From: Oscillospiraceae bacterium | Lineage (GTDB): Bacteria; Bacillota; Clostridia; Oscillospirales; Oscillospiraceae | NCBI GenBank assembly: GCA_902778665.1 | Contig: CACYYN010000004.1 | Coordinates: forward strand, 1 to 64,000 | DNA: 64,000 nt | Direction: 5' to 3' | Shown: one piece after another, positions 8,281 through 16,304 of the stretch | How the letters are laid out: every line of letters begins with the position of its first letter | How positions within the stretch are numbered: the first letter of the stretch is position 1 | Notes under the pieces: model-generated | What the model saw: only the letters and a program-made list of their open reading frames with translations | Databases searched by the model: none | What the model was told of the DNA's origin: nothing | Program-made: the position numbers and the translations under genes

Positions 8281-10140
8281 ATGAAATTCAAGAGAATTCT
8301 TCCCATTCTTTTGGCACTTTGCCTTTTTGTGCCGCTTCTTTCCGCCCCGGCGTTTGCTGCGGTGGATCCGCCCCATCTTCAGAGTGCCGATGCCGCCCTC
8401 GTGGTGGACATGAACACCGACACCATCCTCTATGAGCTGAATAAGGATCAGTTTCATTCCATCGCCAGCCTTACCAAGATTATGACCTGCCTGCTGGCAG
8501 TGGAGGCAGTGGAGCGGGGCCAGGTGAACCTGGACGATCAGGTGACGGCCCAGGCTGATGTTCTCCAGGGGCTGGACGTCAGTTCCTCCAACGCCAACAT
8601 CCAGCCGGGAGAGACCCTCACTTTTGAAGATCTGATCTACTGCGCGCTGGTTCACTCTGCCAACGACGCGTGCAATGCCATCGCCACCCACGTGGCAGGA
8701 AGCATCGGGGCATTTGTCAACATGATGAATGACCGGGCAGATTCTCTCGGTTGCATCAGCACCCATTATAACGACACCTGCGGTATGCTCAACCGCACCG
8801 AGGGCCATTTCTCCTGCCCCTATGACCTGTATCTGATCACGAGAGAGGCCATGTCGCACCCACTCTTTGCCAGAGTCTGCGGCACGGCGGATTATCATGT
8901 CCACGGCACCAATTACCGGCCCGACGGGTTCGACATCCACAATTCCAACGCCCTCATGAGCACCGACGGCCTCTACGGCAACGGCTACATTTATGACGGT
9001 GTTGTGGGCGTGAAAACCGGATTCACCAAGCCTGCCGGCTACTGCCTGGTCTCCGTCTGCCAGCGGAAGGATTCCCGCATCATGGCCATTGTCTTAGGTT
9101 GCAACGGCCCCCTGACCTACACCTTCGCCGGCGATTACCAGAACTTCCAGGACAGCGTTACCCTCTATGAGTGGGCCTTCTCCAACTTCACCAACAAAAC
9201 CATCTTCCTCGCGGGAGAACCCATGCAGCGCTTCCCGGTGGAAAATGCCAAAAACAAGGGTACGGTGGCCCTCTGCGCCTCTGAGACGCTGGTACTGCTG
9301 GTCCCCAATGACATTCAGCAAAAGGAAATTGTCACCGAGATTATTCCGGATACGGGTGCCCTGGTTGCTCCTGTGAAGGGCGGCACGGAGATCGGCACCA
9401 TCAATGTCTACGTCCGGGGTGAGAAATACGCCTCTGTCCGCCTCACGGCGGATGCTGATGTGGAGCTGGATGCAAAAATCATCCGCAACCAGAAAATCCA
9501 CGATTTCTTCACCTCCTCCACCCTGAAAACCGTTCTCATCGCTCTTGTGATCCTGTTTGTGCTTCTGGTTGCCCTTCGCATCTTCTCCCGCTTCTACCGC
9601 AGGGCACAGGTGGAGAGAAGAGTCTGGGAGCGGGAGCAGCAGCGCGATGCGGAGAGAAGAACCCCCATTCGGGTTGACCGCCGCCCGGAGGATGCTCGCC
9701 CGGTGCGGGAGCATTCCGGCACACAGGTCCACACAGTGCAGCGCCCGGCGCAGCAGACCTATGCCGATGCCGGCAGCCGCAGCGTTTCCTATCATCAGCA
9801 ATCGGCTCCCCATCCTGTACAGCCGCATGCCGCTGGTTCGGCCCGCCCGCAACAAAATGCTCAGGCCGGCCGCACTCCCGTGCAAGCGGTTCCGCGGCAG
9901 GGGACTGCTCCCCGTCCTGCTGAGAGCACGGGCCAGGCCTTTCCGCCCTCTCCTTCTGCACAGAGCAAAGGGACGAAGATCCAGCGGATTCAGCGCCCGG
10001 CCTCCGAGTCCCAGGGTGTCCGGGCGGGAGATCACGATATCTCCACCCTGATCGGGCGCGACTCCGCCACGCCTACCCACTCCGAGGAAGACCTGGACGA
10101 GCTCCTCGCTTCCTTCCGCCGGGAATACGGGGATAAATAA
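8281..10140 (+). CDS. D-alanyl-D-alanine carboxypeptidase (S11 family) with a long cytoplasmic tail
   Basis: A signal peptide (cleavage near APAFAA) leads into a penicillin-binding S11 domain. It has all three catalytic motifs: S63-L-T-K66, S126-A-N128 and K245-T-G247. A PBP5-type C-terminal beta domain follows. The enzyme trims the terminal D-Ala of peptidoglycan stems outside the membrane. Instead of the usual short amphipathic anchor there is a full transmembrane helix (about residues 416-437). After it comes a cytoplasmic tail of about 180 residues rich in Arg, Gln, Pro and Ala, ending in an acidic DLDELLASFRREYG motif. The tail is unusual and could bind cytoplasmic partners. A terminator follows. 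Confidence 0.88.
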   Translation: MKFKRILPILLALCLFVPLLSAPAFAAVDPPHLQSADAALVVDMNTDTILYELNKDQFHSIASLTKIMTCLLAVEAVERGQVNLDDQVTAQADVLQGLDVSSSNANIQPGETLTFEDLIYCALVHSANDACNAIATHVAGSIGAFVNMMNDRADSLGCISTHYNDTCGMLNRTEGHFSCPYDLYLITREAMSHPLFARVCGTADYHVHGTNYRPDGFDIHNSNALMSTDGLYGNGYIYDGVVGVKTGFTKPAGYCLVSVCQRKDSRIMAIVLGCNGPLTYTFAGDYQNFQDSVTLYEWAFSNFTNKTIFLAGEPMQRFPVENAKNKGTVALCASETLVLLVPNDIQQKEIVTEIIPDTGALVAPVKGGTEIGTINVYVRGEKYASVRLTADADVELDAKIIRNQKIHDFFTSSTLKTVLIALVILFVLLVALRIFSRFYRRAQVERRVWEREQQRDAERRTPIRVDRRPEDARPVREHSGTQVHTVQRPAQQTYADAGSRSVSYHQQSAPHPVQPHAAGSARPQQNAQAGRTPVQAVPRQGTAPRPAESTGQAFPPSPSAQSKGTKIQRIQRPASESQGVRAGDHDISTLIGRDSATPTHSEEDLDELLASFRREYGDK

Positions 10141-10212
10141 GACAGGGGCGATTCTCCGCATCAAATCAGAAATTAAACGGAAGCAGGATAATCTGCTGTA
10201 CCTGATAAGATG

Positions 10213-10250
10213 AAAGTAGACACTGAAACGTGCTTACTTTCTTTTTTGTT
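10213..10250 (+). terminator. Terminator after the carboxypeptidase gene
   Basis: Arms 10213-10223 and 10230-10240 pair over 11 positions with one mismatch around a 6-base loop. CTTTTTTGTT follows. Confidence 0.75.
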
Positions 10251-10860
10251 CCTCTTCATTCGGATAAACTGATTCGCGTATAGCAAGAGATGCTGGAGGC
10301 GGCTGACCGCAAGGACTCCTCCTGCTTCGGTTCGTTCGGGTGCTGCTCCGGCAGCTGTTAGGGCTGCAGTGTCGGCACCTGCCTCATTCCAGCATACTGA
10401 AGGATCATGCCAACCCTCAACCGTATATTTCCGAAATCACCATATTCAACTCAGTTCGCAGGTTTACATGAAAAAGATGATGTATCACAAGGACTATGTT
10501 TATCAGTTGAAGCGAACCGCTCCGAAAGAAAACGGGGTGGTTTGCTGTTTTCATCGGCGAGATGGCGAAGTTGCTGGATGCGAGATCTATGCGGCAGAGA
10601 GGCAGGGGAGACTGCGAGAAAAGAAGGAAGGAGGCGACAGTGTAGCCCTGCCGTCACACGAATGTCGCCAAGAAATAAAGAAAGATATAGAGAAAGAGAA
10701 AGAATTCTACAGCACCTTACGGTGCTGTATGTCGGATAATGAATGTCCGACGCATCATGAAAGCGAGGAAAACGCTGGGGCTTCAGCAGGTGGTGAAAGA
10801 CACCGGGCCGTCAAAGGGGGAGAGAATGCCCTTGCCGGACCGGGTACCGGGATAAAGAAA
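10251..10860 (+). other. Stretch without a convincing gene, possible remnant of a phage-type replication protein
   Basis: Frames stay open here for up to 193 codons (10369-10950), but no start has a good ribosome site and none gives a recognisable protein. One frame contains RQGRLREKK, then HECRQEIKKDIEKEKE. Such basic, then Lys/Glu-repeat stretches are common in phage replisome-organiser or DnaD-like proteins of Firmicutes, so a decayed fragment is possible. An Ala/Pro-rich stretch is readable at about 10310-10390. Two hairpins lie in tandem at 10709-10728 (perfect 8-bp stem) and 10731-10751 (6-bp stem). The identification is weak. Confidence 0.2.
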
Positions 10861-10864
10861 AAAT

Positions 10865-10887
10865 CCTGCCGGCAAAGTGCAGGCAGG
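10865..10887 (-). terminator. Terminator after glnS
   Basis: A 10-bp stem (10865-10874 with 10878-10887, one mismatch, 3-base loop) is followed on the minus strand by ATTTTTTCTTT. It lies just past the glnS stop. Confidence 0.8.
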
Positions 10888-10909
10888 AGTGAAAATGTAG
10901 TGCGAGATA

Positions 10910-12598
10910 TTATTTGCTGTAGCTGTCCTTCAGGGCGACGCTGCGGTTGAAGACAAGGTGATCCGGTCTGGCATCCCGGTTGTCCAGGCAGAAGTAGCCC
11001 TGCCGCATGAACTGGAAGCCTTCGCTGTCCTTACCGTTCTCCGGCATGGCAATCTCAGCCAGAGAGGCCTCCACCTTGCACCCAGTGAGAATCTGCAGGC
11101 TGTCGGGGTTCAGGCAGTCCAGAAAGTTCTTGTCCGGGCCGTCGGGGTCGGGGTCTGCGAAGAGGTAGGAGTACATCCGTACCTCGGCATCCATGGCGGT
11201 TTTACTGTCCACCCAGTGGATGGTGGCGCCCTTCACCTTGTGGCCGTCGGCAGGGTTGCCGCCCTTGCTGTCGGGCTGATACTCGCAGAGAATTTCGGTA
11301 ACGTTGCCGTTTTCGTCCTTCACACAGCCGGTGCAGGTGACGAGATAGGCACCCTTGAGGCGCACCTCGTTGCCCGGATAGAGACGTTTGTATTTGGGAG
11401 GCGGAACCTCTTCAAAGTCCTCACGCTCCACATAGAGGGTGCGGGAGAAGGAGATCTCTCTCGTGCCGGCGGATTCATTCTTCGGGTGGTTTTCCACGGT
11501 GATGGTTTCGCTCTGCCCCTCGGGATAGTTGGTGATGGTCAGTTTGACAGGATCGAGCACTGCCATAACGCGCTTTGCGTTGTCGTCCAGATCCTTGCGC
11601 AGGCAGCTCTCCAGCAGAGCCCAGTCCACGGTGGAGTCATTTTTCGCCACGCCGATAGTCTCGCAGAAATTGCGGATGCTTCTGGAGGTATAACCTCTTC
11701 TGCGAAGGCCACAGAGGGTGGGCATGCGGGGATCATCCCATCCGGAGACATAGCCGTTCTCCACCAGCTGACGCAGCTTGCGCTTGCTCATCACGGTGTA
11801 ATTGATGCCGAGGCGGGCAAACTCGATCTGTCTGGGTTTGTGGTAGGGGATGGAAACATTGCTCACCACCCAGTCATACAGGGGGCGGTGTGCCTCATAT
11901 TCCAGGGAGCAGAGGGAGTGGGTGATGCCCTCCAGCGCGTCCTGAATCGGGTGGGCAAAGTCATACATGGGGAAGATGCACCATTTCGTACCCTGACGGT
12001 GGTGCTCAATATAGCGGATGCGGTAGAGCACGGGGTCGCGCATGTTGAAGTTGCCGCTGGTCAGGTCAATTTTGGCACGCAGGGTATAGCGGCCCTCTTC
12101 AAACTCGCCGTCGCGCATGCGCCGGAAGAGATCCAGGTTTTCCTCAACAGGTCTGTCACGCCAGGGAGAGACTGCCGGATGGGAGGTGTCGCCCCGGTAT
12201 TCACGGAACTGCTCCGGGGTCAGCTCACACACGTATGCCAGGCCCTTCTTAATCAGCTCAATGGCGTATTCGTAGGTTTTCTCAAAATAGTCTGACCCGT
12301 AGAACAGTCTGTCACCCCAGTCAAAGCCGAGCCAGCGGATATCCTGCTGGATGGCGTCGACAAATTCGGTGTCCTCCTTGGCAGGGTTGGTGTCATCAAA
12401 ACGCAGGTTGCACAGCCCACCGAATTTCTCGGCTGTGCCGAAGTCAATGGTCAGTGCCTTGCAGTGACCGATGTGGAGATAGCCGTTGGGCTCCGGCGGA
12501 AACCGGGTGTGAACGGTCATGCCCTCGAACTGACCGCCCTCGGCAATATCCTCATCGATGAACTGCTCAATAAAGTTTCTGGAAATATTTTCGTCCAT
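10910..12598 (-). CDS. glnS: Glutaminyl-tRNA synthetase
   Basis: This class I synthetase charges tRNA-Gln with glutamine. Visible are PPEPNGYLHIGH with HIGH at residues 42-45, the catalytic-domain stretch LRFDDTNP, and the second signature as VMSKRKL near residue 270. The C-terminal half is the anticodon-binding beta-barrel domain. I chose the ATG at 12598 because gggaga lies 6 bases upstream. This gives 562 residues, close to E. coli GlnRS. Many Firmicutes lack GlnRS and make Gln-tRNA through GatCAB, so this gene points to a lineage that acquired direct charging. It has its own promoter and terminator. Confidence 0.95.
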   Translation of the reverse strand: MDENISRNFIEQFIDEDIAEGGQFEGMTVHTRFPPEPNGYLHIGHCKALTIDFGTAEKFGGLCNLRFDDTNPAKEDTEFVDAIQQDIRWLGFDWGDRLFYGSDYFEKTYEYAIELIKKGLAYVCELTPEQFREYRGDTSHPAVSPWRDRPVEENLDLFRRMRDGEFEEGRYTLRAKIDLTSGNFNMRDPVLYRIRYIEHHRQGTKWCIFPMYDFAHPIQDALEGITHSLCSLEYEAHRPLYDWVVSNVSIPYHKPRQIEFARLGINYTVMSKRKLRQLVENGYVSGWDDPRMPTLCGLRRRGYTSRSIRNFCETIGVAKNDSTVDWALLESCLRKDLDDNAKRVMAVLDPVKLTITNYPEGQSETITVENHPKNESAGTREISFSRTLYVEREDFEEVPPPKYKRLYPGNEVRLKGAYLVTCTGCVKDENGNVTEILCEYQPDSKGGNPADGHKVKGATIHWVDSKTAMDAEVRMYSYLFADPDPDGPDKNFLDCLNPDSLQILTGCKVEASLAEIAMPENGKDSEGFQFMRQGYFCLDNRDARPDHLVFNRSVALKDSYSK

Positions 12599-12629
12599 AT
12601 TCATTCTCCCAATTGTAGAGTCTTTGCTT

Positions 12630-12658
12630 ATTATAGCGGAATTCCATCTTAAATACAA
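12630..12658 (-). promoter_or_regulatory. Promoter of glnS
   Basis: On the minus strand, TTGTAT (12653-12658) and TATAAT (12630-12635) are separated by 17 bases. The predicted start is about 25 bases before the glnS ATG. Confidence 0.7.
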
Positions 12659-12760
12659 CCATTATTTCTGCGCGCACGGGCAGGGGATGGCGCCTGTGGT
12701 TTTAGCTAAATATGACGAAAATTCATAGATAAAAAGGAATAATTTTTCAAAAACACACAA

Positions 12761-12789
12761 TTGACGAATGATGGCACAGCCGTTAAAAT
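12761..12789 (+). promoter_or_regulatory. Promoter of the liv operon leader
   Basis: TTGACG at 12761-12766 and TAAAAT at 12784-12789 are separated by 17 bases. Transcription would begin near 12796, only about 26 bases before the leader-peptide ATG. Confidence 0.7.
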
Positions 12790-12821
12790 ATACACCAGAA
12801 ACGAGATGAAAGGAGCGCACC

Positions 12822-13013
12822 ATGAACTTTGCAAGCAGCATGAAAAAGTCATATGCCGCAGCGTCCGTGAATACAGGCGCTTCCTTTGCACGCTCTTCTC
12901 TCGGACTTATTGCGGACGCCCTGCGGGCGTCCGTTTCTGTTATTATTCCGGGGGTACTTGTATTCAGATTGCTTCCCGGGGTAAATCATATATTGAATCT
13001 GCGGATCGCCTAA
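12822..13013 (+). CDS. Candidate leader peptide of the liv operon
   Basis: A 63-codon frame begins 6 bases after a strong Shine-Dalgarno site (aaaggag, 12809-12815), directly behind a promoter. Residues 38-63 are crowded with branched-chain residues: 14 of 26 are Val, Ile or Leu, including adjacent Ile-Ile and Val-Leu-Val. The gene sits upstream of a branched-chain amino acid transporter, so ribosome stalling in this part could sense Val/Ile/Leu supply. Its last codons (12999-13005) can pair with the 5' arm of the hairpin at 13044. One caution is that the U-rich bases after the internal hairpin also favour hydrophobic codons by chance. Confidence 0.5.
   Translation: MNFASSMKKSYAAASVNTGASFARSSLGLIADALRASVSVIIPGVLVFRLLPGVNHILNLRIA
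12913..12940 (+). terminator. Intrinsic-terminator-like hairpin inside the leader frame
   Basis: A perfect 8-bp stem (cggacgcc 12913-12920 with ggcgtccg 12926-12933) is followed by TTTCTGTTATTATT. It lies within the leader-peptide frame, so translating ribosomes would open it. Confidence 0.55.
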
Positions 13014-13043
13014 GCGCATCCAGAAACCAACCTGAACATTCGG

Positions 13044-13070
13044 GCGGCTCCGCAGCAGATGCGGGGCCGC
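13044..13070 (+). terminator. Second leader hairpin before livK, candidate attenuator
   Basis: An 11-bp stem (13044-13054 with 13060-13070, one G-T pair) with a 5-base loop is followed by TTTGATGTTAT, a modest T-run. The 5' arm segment 13049-13055 (tccgcag) is also complementary to 12999-13005 (ctgcgga) at the end of the leader peptide, so the two structures exclude each other. Confidence 0.55.
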
Positions 13071-13123
13071 TTTGATGTTATAAACCGCATTCCCTAATTA
13101 TTATTCAAAAAAGGAGAAAAAAC

Positions 13124-14254
13124 ATGAAGAAAGTATTTGCAATCATCCTCGCTGCGGCAATGGTCTTTGCACTCGGCGCATCCGCCTTTGCAGACGGTGC
13201 CTTCAAAATCGGCGGTACCGGTCCTCTCACCGGTGGCGCAGCTATCTACGGCAATGCAGCGGCCAACGGCGCAGCAATCGCTGTGGAAGAGATCAACGCT
13301 CTCGGCGGCATCCAGTTCGAGCTCAAGTATGAAGACGATACCCACGATGCAGAGAAGGCCATCAACGCCTACAACACCCTGAAGGACTGGGGCATGCAGA
13401 TCTCTCTGGGCAGCGTTACCTCCACCCCCTGCGTGGCAACTGCTTCCGAGACCTATGATGACCGGATCTTTGCCATCACCCCCTCCGCCTCTGCAGTAGC
13501 AGTCACCGAGGATAAGGACAACATGTTCCAGATGTGCTTTGCCGACCCCAACCAGGGCTCCGCTTCCGCCCAGTATATCATGGACAAGGGCCTCGCTTCC
13601 AAGGTCGCCGTGATCTGGAAGAATGATGACGTTTACTCCAAGGGCATCTACGAGACCTTTAAGGCAAAAGCTGCTGAGCTGGGTCTTGAGCTGGTCAGCG
13701 ACACCACCTTTGCCGACGGCAACGACACCGACTTCTCTGTTCAGGTTGCCGATGCACAGGCCAACGGCGCAGAACTGATCTTCCTCCCCATGTACTACAC
13801 CCCGGCTTCCCTGATTCTTGCCCAGGCTGACAAGATCGGCTACACCCCGAAATTCTTCGGTGTGGACGGTATGGACGGCATCCTGACCCTGGAAGGCTTT
13901 GACACCGCTCTCGCAGAGGGCGTCATGCTCCTCACTCCGTTCAATGCTGACGCTACTGATGAGAAGACCGTCTCCTTCGTTACCAAGTACCAGGAAAAGT
14001 ACGGCGAGATCCCCAACCAGTTTGCTGCTGACGGCTATGACTGTGTCTATGCCTACTGCCAGGCTCTCACCAACGCTGGCTGCACACCCGACATGAGCGC
14101 AGAGGAGATCTGCGATGCCATGATCGAGCAGTTCACCACCATGACCTTCAACGGCATCACCGGCGATAACATGACCTGGGGCACTGACGGTGCTGTCACC
14201 AAGGGCCCGAAGGGCATGGTCATCAGCAACGGCGCCTATGTCGGCATGGATTGA
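13124..14254 (+). CDS. livK: Branched-chain amino acid ABC transporter, substrate-binding protein
   Basis: A signal peptide (cleavage near ASAFA-DG) is followed by a periplasmic-binding-protein type I fold of the Leu/Ile/Val receptor family. Typical stretches are FKIGGTGPLTGGAAIYG near the mature start, AINAYNTLKDWGMQISLGSVTSTPC, and a C-terminal FAADGYDCVYAY. No lipobox Cys is visible after the signal peptide, so how the protein stays at a Gram-positive surface is unclear. A strong Shine-Dalgarno site (aaaggag) precedes the ATG. It is the first gene of livKHMGF and collects the ligand for the LivHM-LivGF membrane complex. Confidence 0.92.
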   Translation: MKKVFAIILAAAMVFALGASAFADGAFKIGGTGPLTGGAAIYGNAAANGAAIAVEEINALGGIQFELKYEDDTHDAEKAINAYNTLKDWGMQISLGSVTSTPCVATASETYDDRIFAITPSASAVAVTEDKDNMFQMCFADPNQGSASAQYIMDKGLASKVAVIWKNDDVYSKGIYETFKAKAAELGLELVSDTTFADGNDTDFSVQVADAQANGAELIFLPMYYTPASLILAQADKIGYTPKFFGVDGMDGILTLEGFDTALAEGVMLLTPFNADATDEKTVSFVTKYQEKYGEIPNQFAADGYDCVYAYCQALTNAGCTPDMSAEEICDAMIEQFTTMTFNGITGDNMTWGTDGAVTKGPKGMVISNGAYVGMD

Positions 14255-14355
14255 TCGGCGATACCCTGCAAACCATTTACGGGAGGGAAGGGAGCAACGC
14301 TCCTCCCTCCCATCCCAAAAGCTTCTAAACTGAGTAAAAGGATCTGAAAACTGCT

Positions 14356-15231
14356 ATGTCCTTCCTTTATTTCCTGATTAACGGAATCAGTCTCGGAAGC
14401 ATATATGCAATCATCGCTCTTGGATATACCATGGTTTATGGTATATCCAAGATGCTTAATTTCGCTCACGGCGATGTGATTATGGTGGGTGCGTATATCT
14501 GCTTCTTTTCGCTGACGCGTTTCAATCTCCCGCCTCTCGTCGCGGTGGCGGCTGCGATGCTTGTGTGCATGGTGCTGGGCATGACCATAGAAAAGCTTGC
14601 CTACAAGCCCCTCCGCCAGGCCACATCTCTTGCCGTACTGATCACAGCCATCGGCGTGAGCTATCTGCTGCAGAATCTGGCCCTGCTGCTGTTCTCTCCC
14701 AATGTGAAGGTCTTCCCCTCCATTGTGGGCAACGGCAAAATCTCTATGGGCGATATTGTGGTGTCCCACGTCACCATTGTCACCATCATTGTCTGCATCG
14801 TGATCATGGTGGGCATGACACTCTTTACCGGGCGCACCAAAATAGGCAAGGCCATGCGCGCCTGCTCGGAGGATAAGGCGGCGGCGCAGCTGATGGGCAT
14901 CAATGTGGATGCCACCATCTCCGTCACCTTCATCATCGGCTCCGGCCTCGCAGCCATCGCCGGTGTGCTGCTCTGCTCCACCTATCCCACCCTGGTGCCC
15001 ACCACCGGCTCCATGCCGGGCATCAAGGCCTTTACGGCGGCGGTTTTCGGCGGCATCGGTTCCATCCCCGGGGCATTTCTCGGCGGGCTGCTGCTGGGCA
15101 TTATTGAAATTTTTGCCAAGGCCTATATCTCCACGCAGATTTCCGATGCAATCGTTTTTGCCGTGCTGATTATCGTGCTTCTTGTCAAGCCTACCGGGCT
15201 TCTCGGCAAAAAGACACGGGAGAAAGTCTGA
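14356..15231 (+). CDS. livH: Branched-chain amino acid ABC transporter permease LivH
   Basis: A 291-residue polytopic membrane protein of the LivH family. Recognisable parts are LYFLINGISLGSIYAIIALGYTMVYGI at the start, NFAHGDVIMVGAY, and the cytoplasmic coupling stretch GRTKIGKAMRACSEDKAAAQLMGIN that contacts the ATPases. It forms the membrane channel with LivM. It lies 101 bases after livK, and livM follows after 8 bases. Confidence 0.93.
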   Translation: MSFLYFLINGISLGSIYAIIALGYTMVYGISKMLNFAHGDVIMVGAYICFFSLTRFNLPPLVAVAAAMLVCMVLGMTIEKLAYKPLRQATSLAVLITAIGVSYLLQNLALLLFSPNVKVFPSIVGNGKISMGDIVVSHVTIVTIIVCIVIMVGMTLFTGRTKIGKAMRACSEDKAAAQLMGINVDATISVTFIIGSGLAAIAGVLLCSTYPTLVPTTGSMPGIKAFTAAVFGGIGSIPGAFLGGLLLGIIEIFAKAYISTQISDAIVFAVLIIVLLVKPTGLLGKKTREKV

Positions 15232-15239
15232 GGTGGCGT

Positions 15240-16301
15240 ATGGGTAAAACAATCAGAAACAGCAGGACAAGAACCGTCAACTTTATCACCTACGCTCTTG
15301 TCATTATCGCCTATATTATTCTCCAGTCCATGGTGTCCAGCGGGAATATCAAATCCGTGCTCAAGGGCATGCTGGTGCCTATCTGTGCCTATATCGTTAT
15401 GGCAGTCTCCCTGAACCTGACCGTCGGCGTGCTGGGCGAGCTGAGTCTCGGACATGCTGGCTTCATGTCGGTGGGTGCCTTCACGGGCGTCACGGCTGCC
15501 ATGGCCATGTTTTACGGCATCCCTGGTGTCGCCCCCTGGCTTCGCCTTCTGGTGGGCATGGTGACGGGTGCAGTCTTTGCAGCCGTTGCCGGGCTTCTCA
15601 TCGGCATTCCGGTGCTCCGCCTGAGGGGGGACTATCTTGCCATCGTCACCCTTGCATTCGGAGAGATTATCAAATCTCTGATCAATAACCTCTATGTGGG
15701 GTTTGACAGCAAAGGCTTCCACCTTAGCATGCTGGAGGATAAGACCAATCTTCTCGAAGGCGGCAAGCTGATTATCGGCGGCCCCATGGGGATTGGCGGC
15801 ATCAAGAAGATCTCCAACCTCACAGCAGGCTTTATTCTGGTAATGATCACCTTGATTGTGGTCTTTCACATCATGAACAGCCGATCCGGCCGTGCCATTA
15901 TGGCCATCCGCGATAACCGTATCGCAGCCGAGAGCGTGGGCATCAACGTCACCAAGTATAAGCTCACGGTCTTCACCATTTCGGCGGCTCTTGCGGGTGC
16001 TGCGGGCGCTCTGTTTGCCATGAACTACTCCACCATCGTGGCCAACAAGTTCGATTTTAACACGTCCATTCTGGTTCTGGTGTTTGTGGTGCTGGGTGGA
16101 TTGAGCAATATGCTGGGGTCTGTCATTGCTGCGGCTGCACTGACCATTCTGCCCGAGGCGCTGCGTCAGTTTTCCGAATACCGCATGCTGGTGTATGCCA
16201 TCGTGCTGATTCTCGTGATGCTGGCCACCAATAACCCTGCCCTCCGGGCACTGATTGATAAGCTGAAGCCGGGCAGGAAAAACGAGGAGAAGGAGGGGTA
16301 A
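15240..16301 (+). CDS. livM: Branched-chain amino acid ABC transporter permease LivM
   Basis: A 353-residue membrane protein of the LivM family. It has LTVGVLGELSLGHAGFMSVGA, the loop RLRGDYLAIVTLAFGEIIK, and the coupling region SRSGRAIMAIRDNRIAAESVGIN that docks on LivG/LivF. The charged C-terminus (KPGRKNEEKEG) is cytoplasmic. It pairs with LivH to form the translocation path. livG starts 3 bases after its stop. Confidence 0.93.
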   Translation: MGKTIRNSRTRTVNFITYALVIIAYIILQSMVSSGNIKSVLKGMLVPICAYIVMAVSLNLTVGVLGELSLGHAGFMSVGAFTGVTAAMAMFYGIPGVAPWLRLLVGMVTGAVFAAVAGLLIGIPVLRLRGDYLAIVTLAFGEIIKSLINNLYVGFDSKGFHLSMLEDKTNLLEGGKLIIGGPMGIGGIKKISNLTAGFILVMITLIVVFHIMNSRSGRAIMAIRDNRIAAESVGINVTKYKLTVFTISAALAGAAGALFAMNYSTIVANKFDFNTSILVLVFVVLGGLSNMLGSVIAAAALTILPEALRQFSEYRMLVYAIVLILVMLATNNPALRALIDKLKPGRKNEEKEG

Positions 16302-16304
16302 GGC

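Noticed and set aside
10369-10950. A 193-codon frame as a real gene
   Set aside because: It has no Shine-Dalgarno site and mixed composition, runs through two hairpins and into the glnS terminator and 3' end, and matches no family. I list it only as a possible relic.
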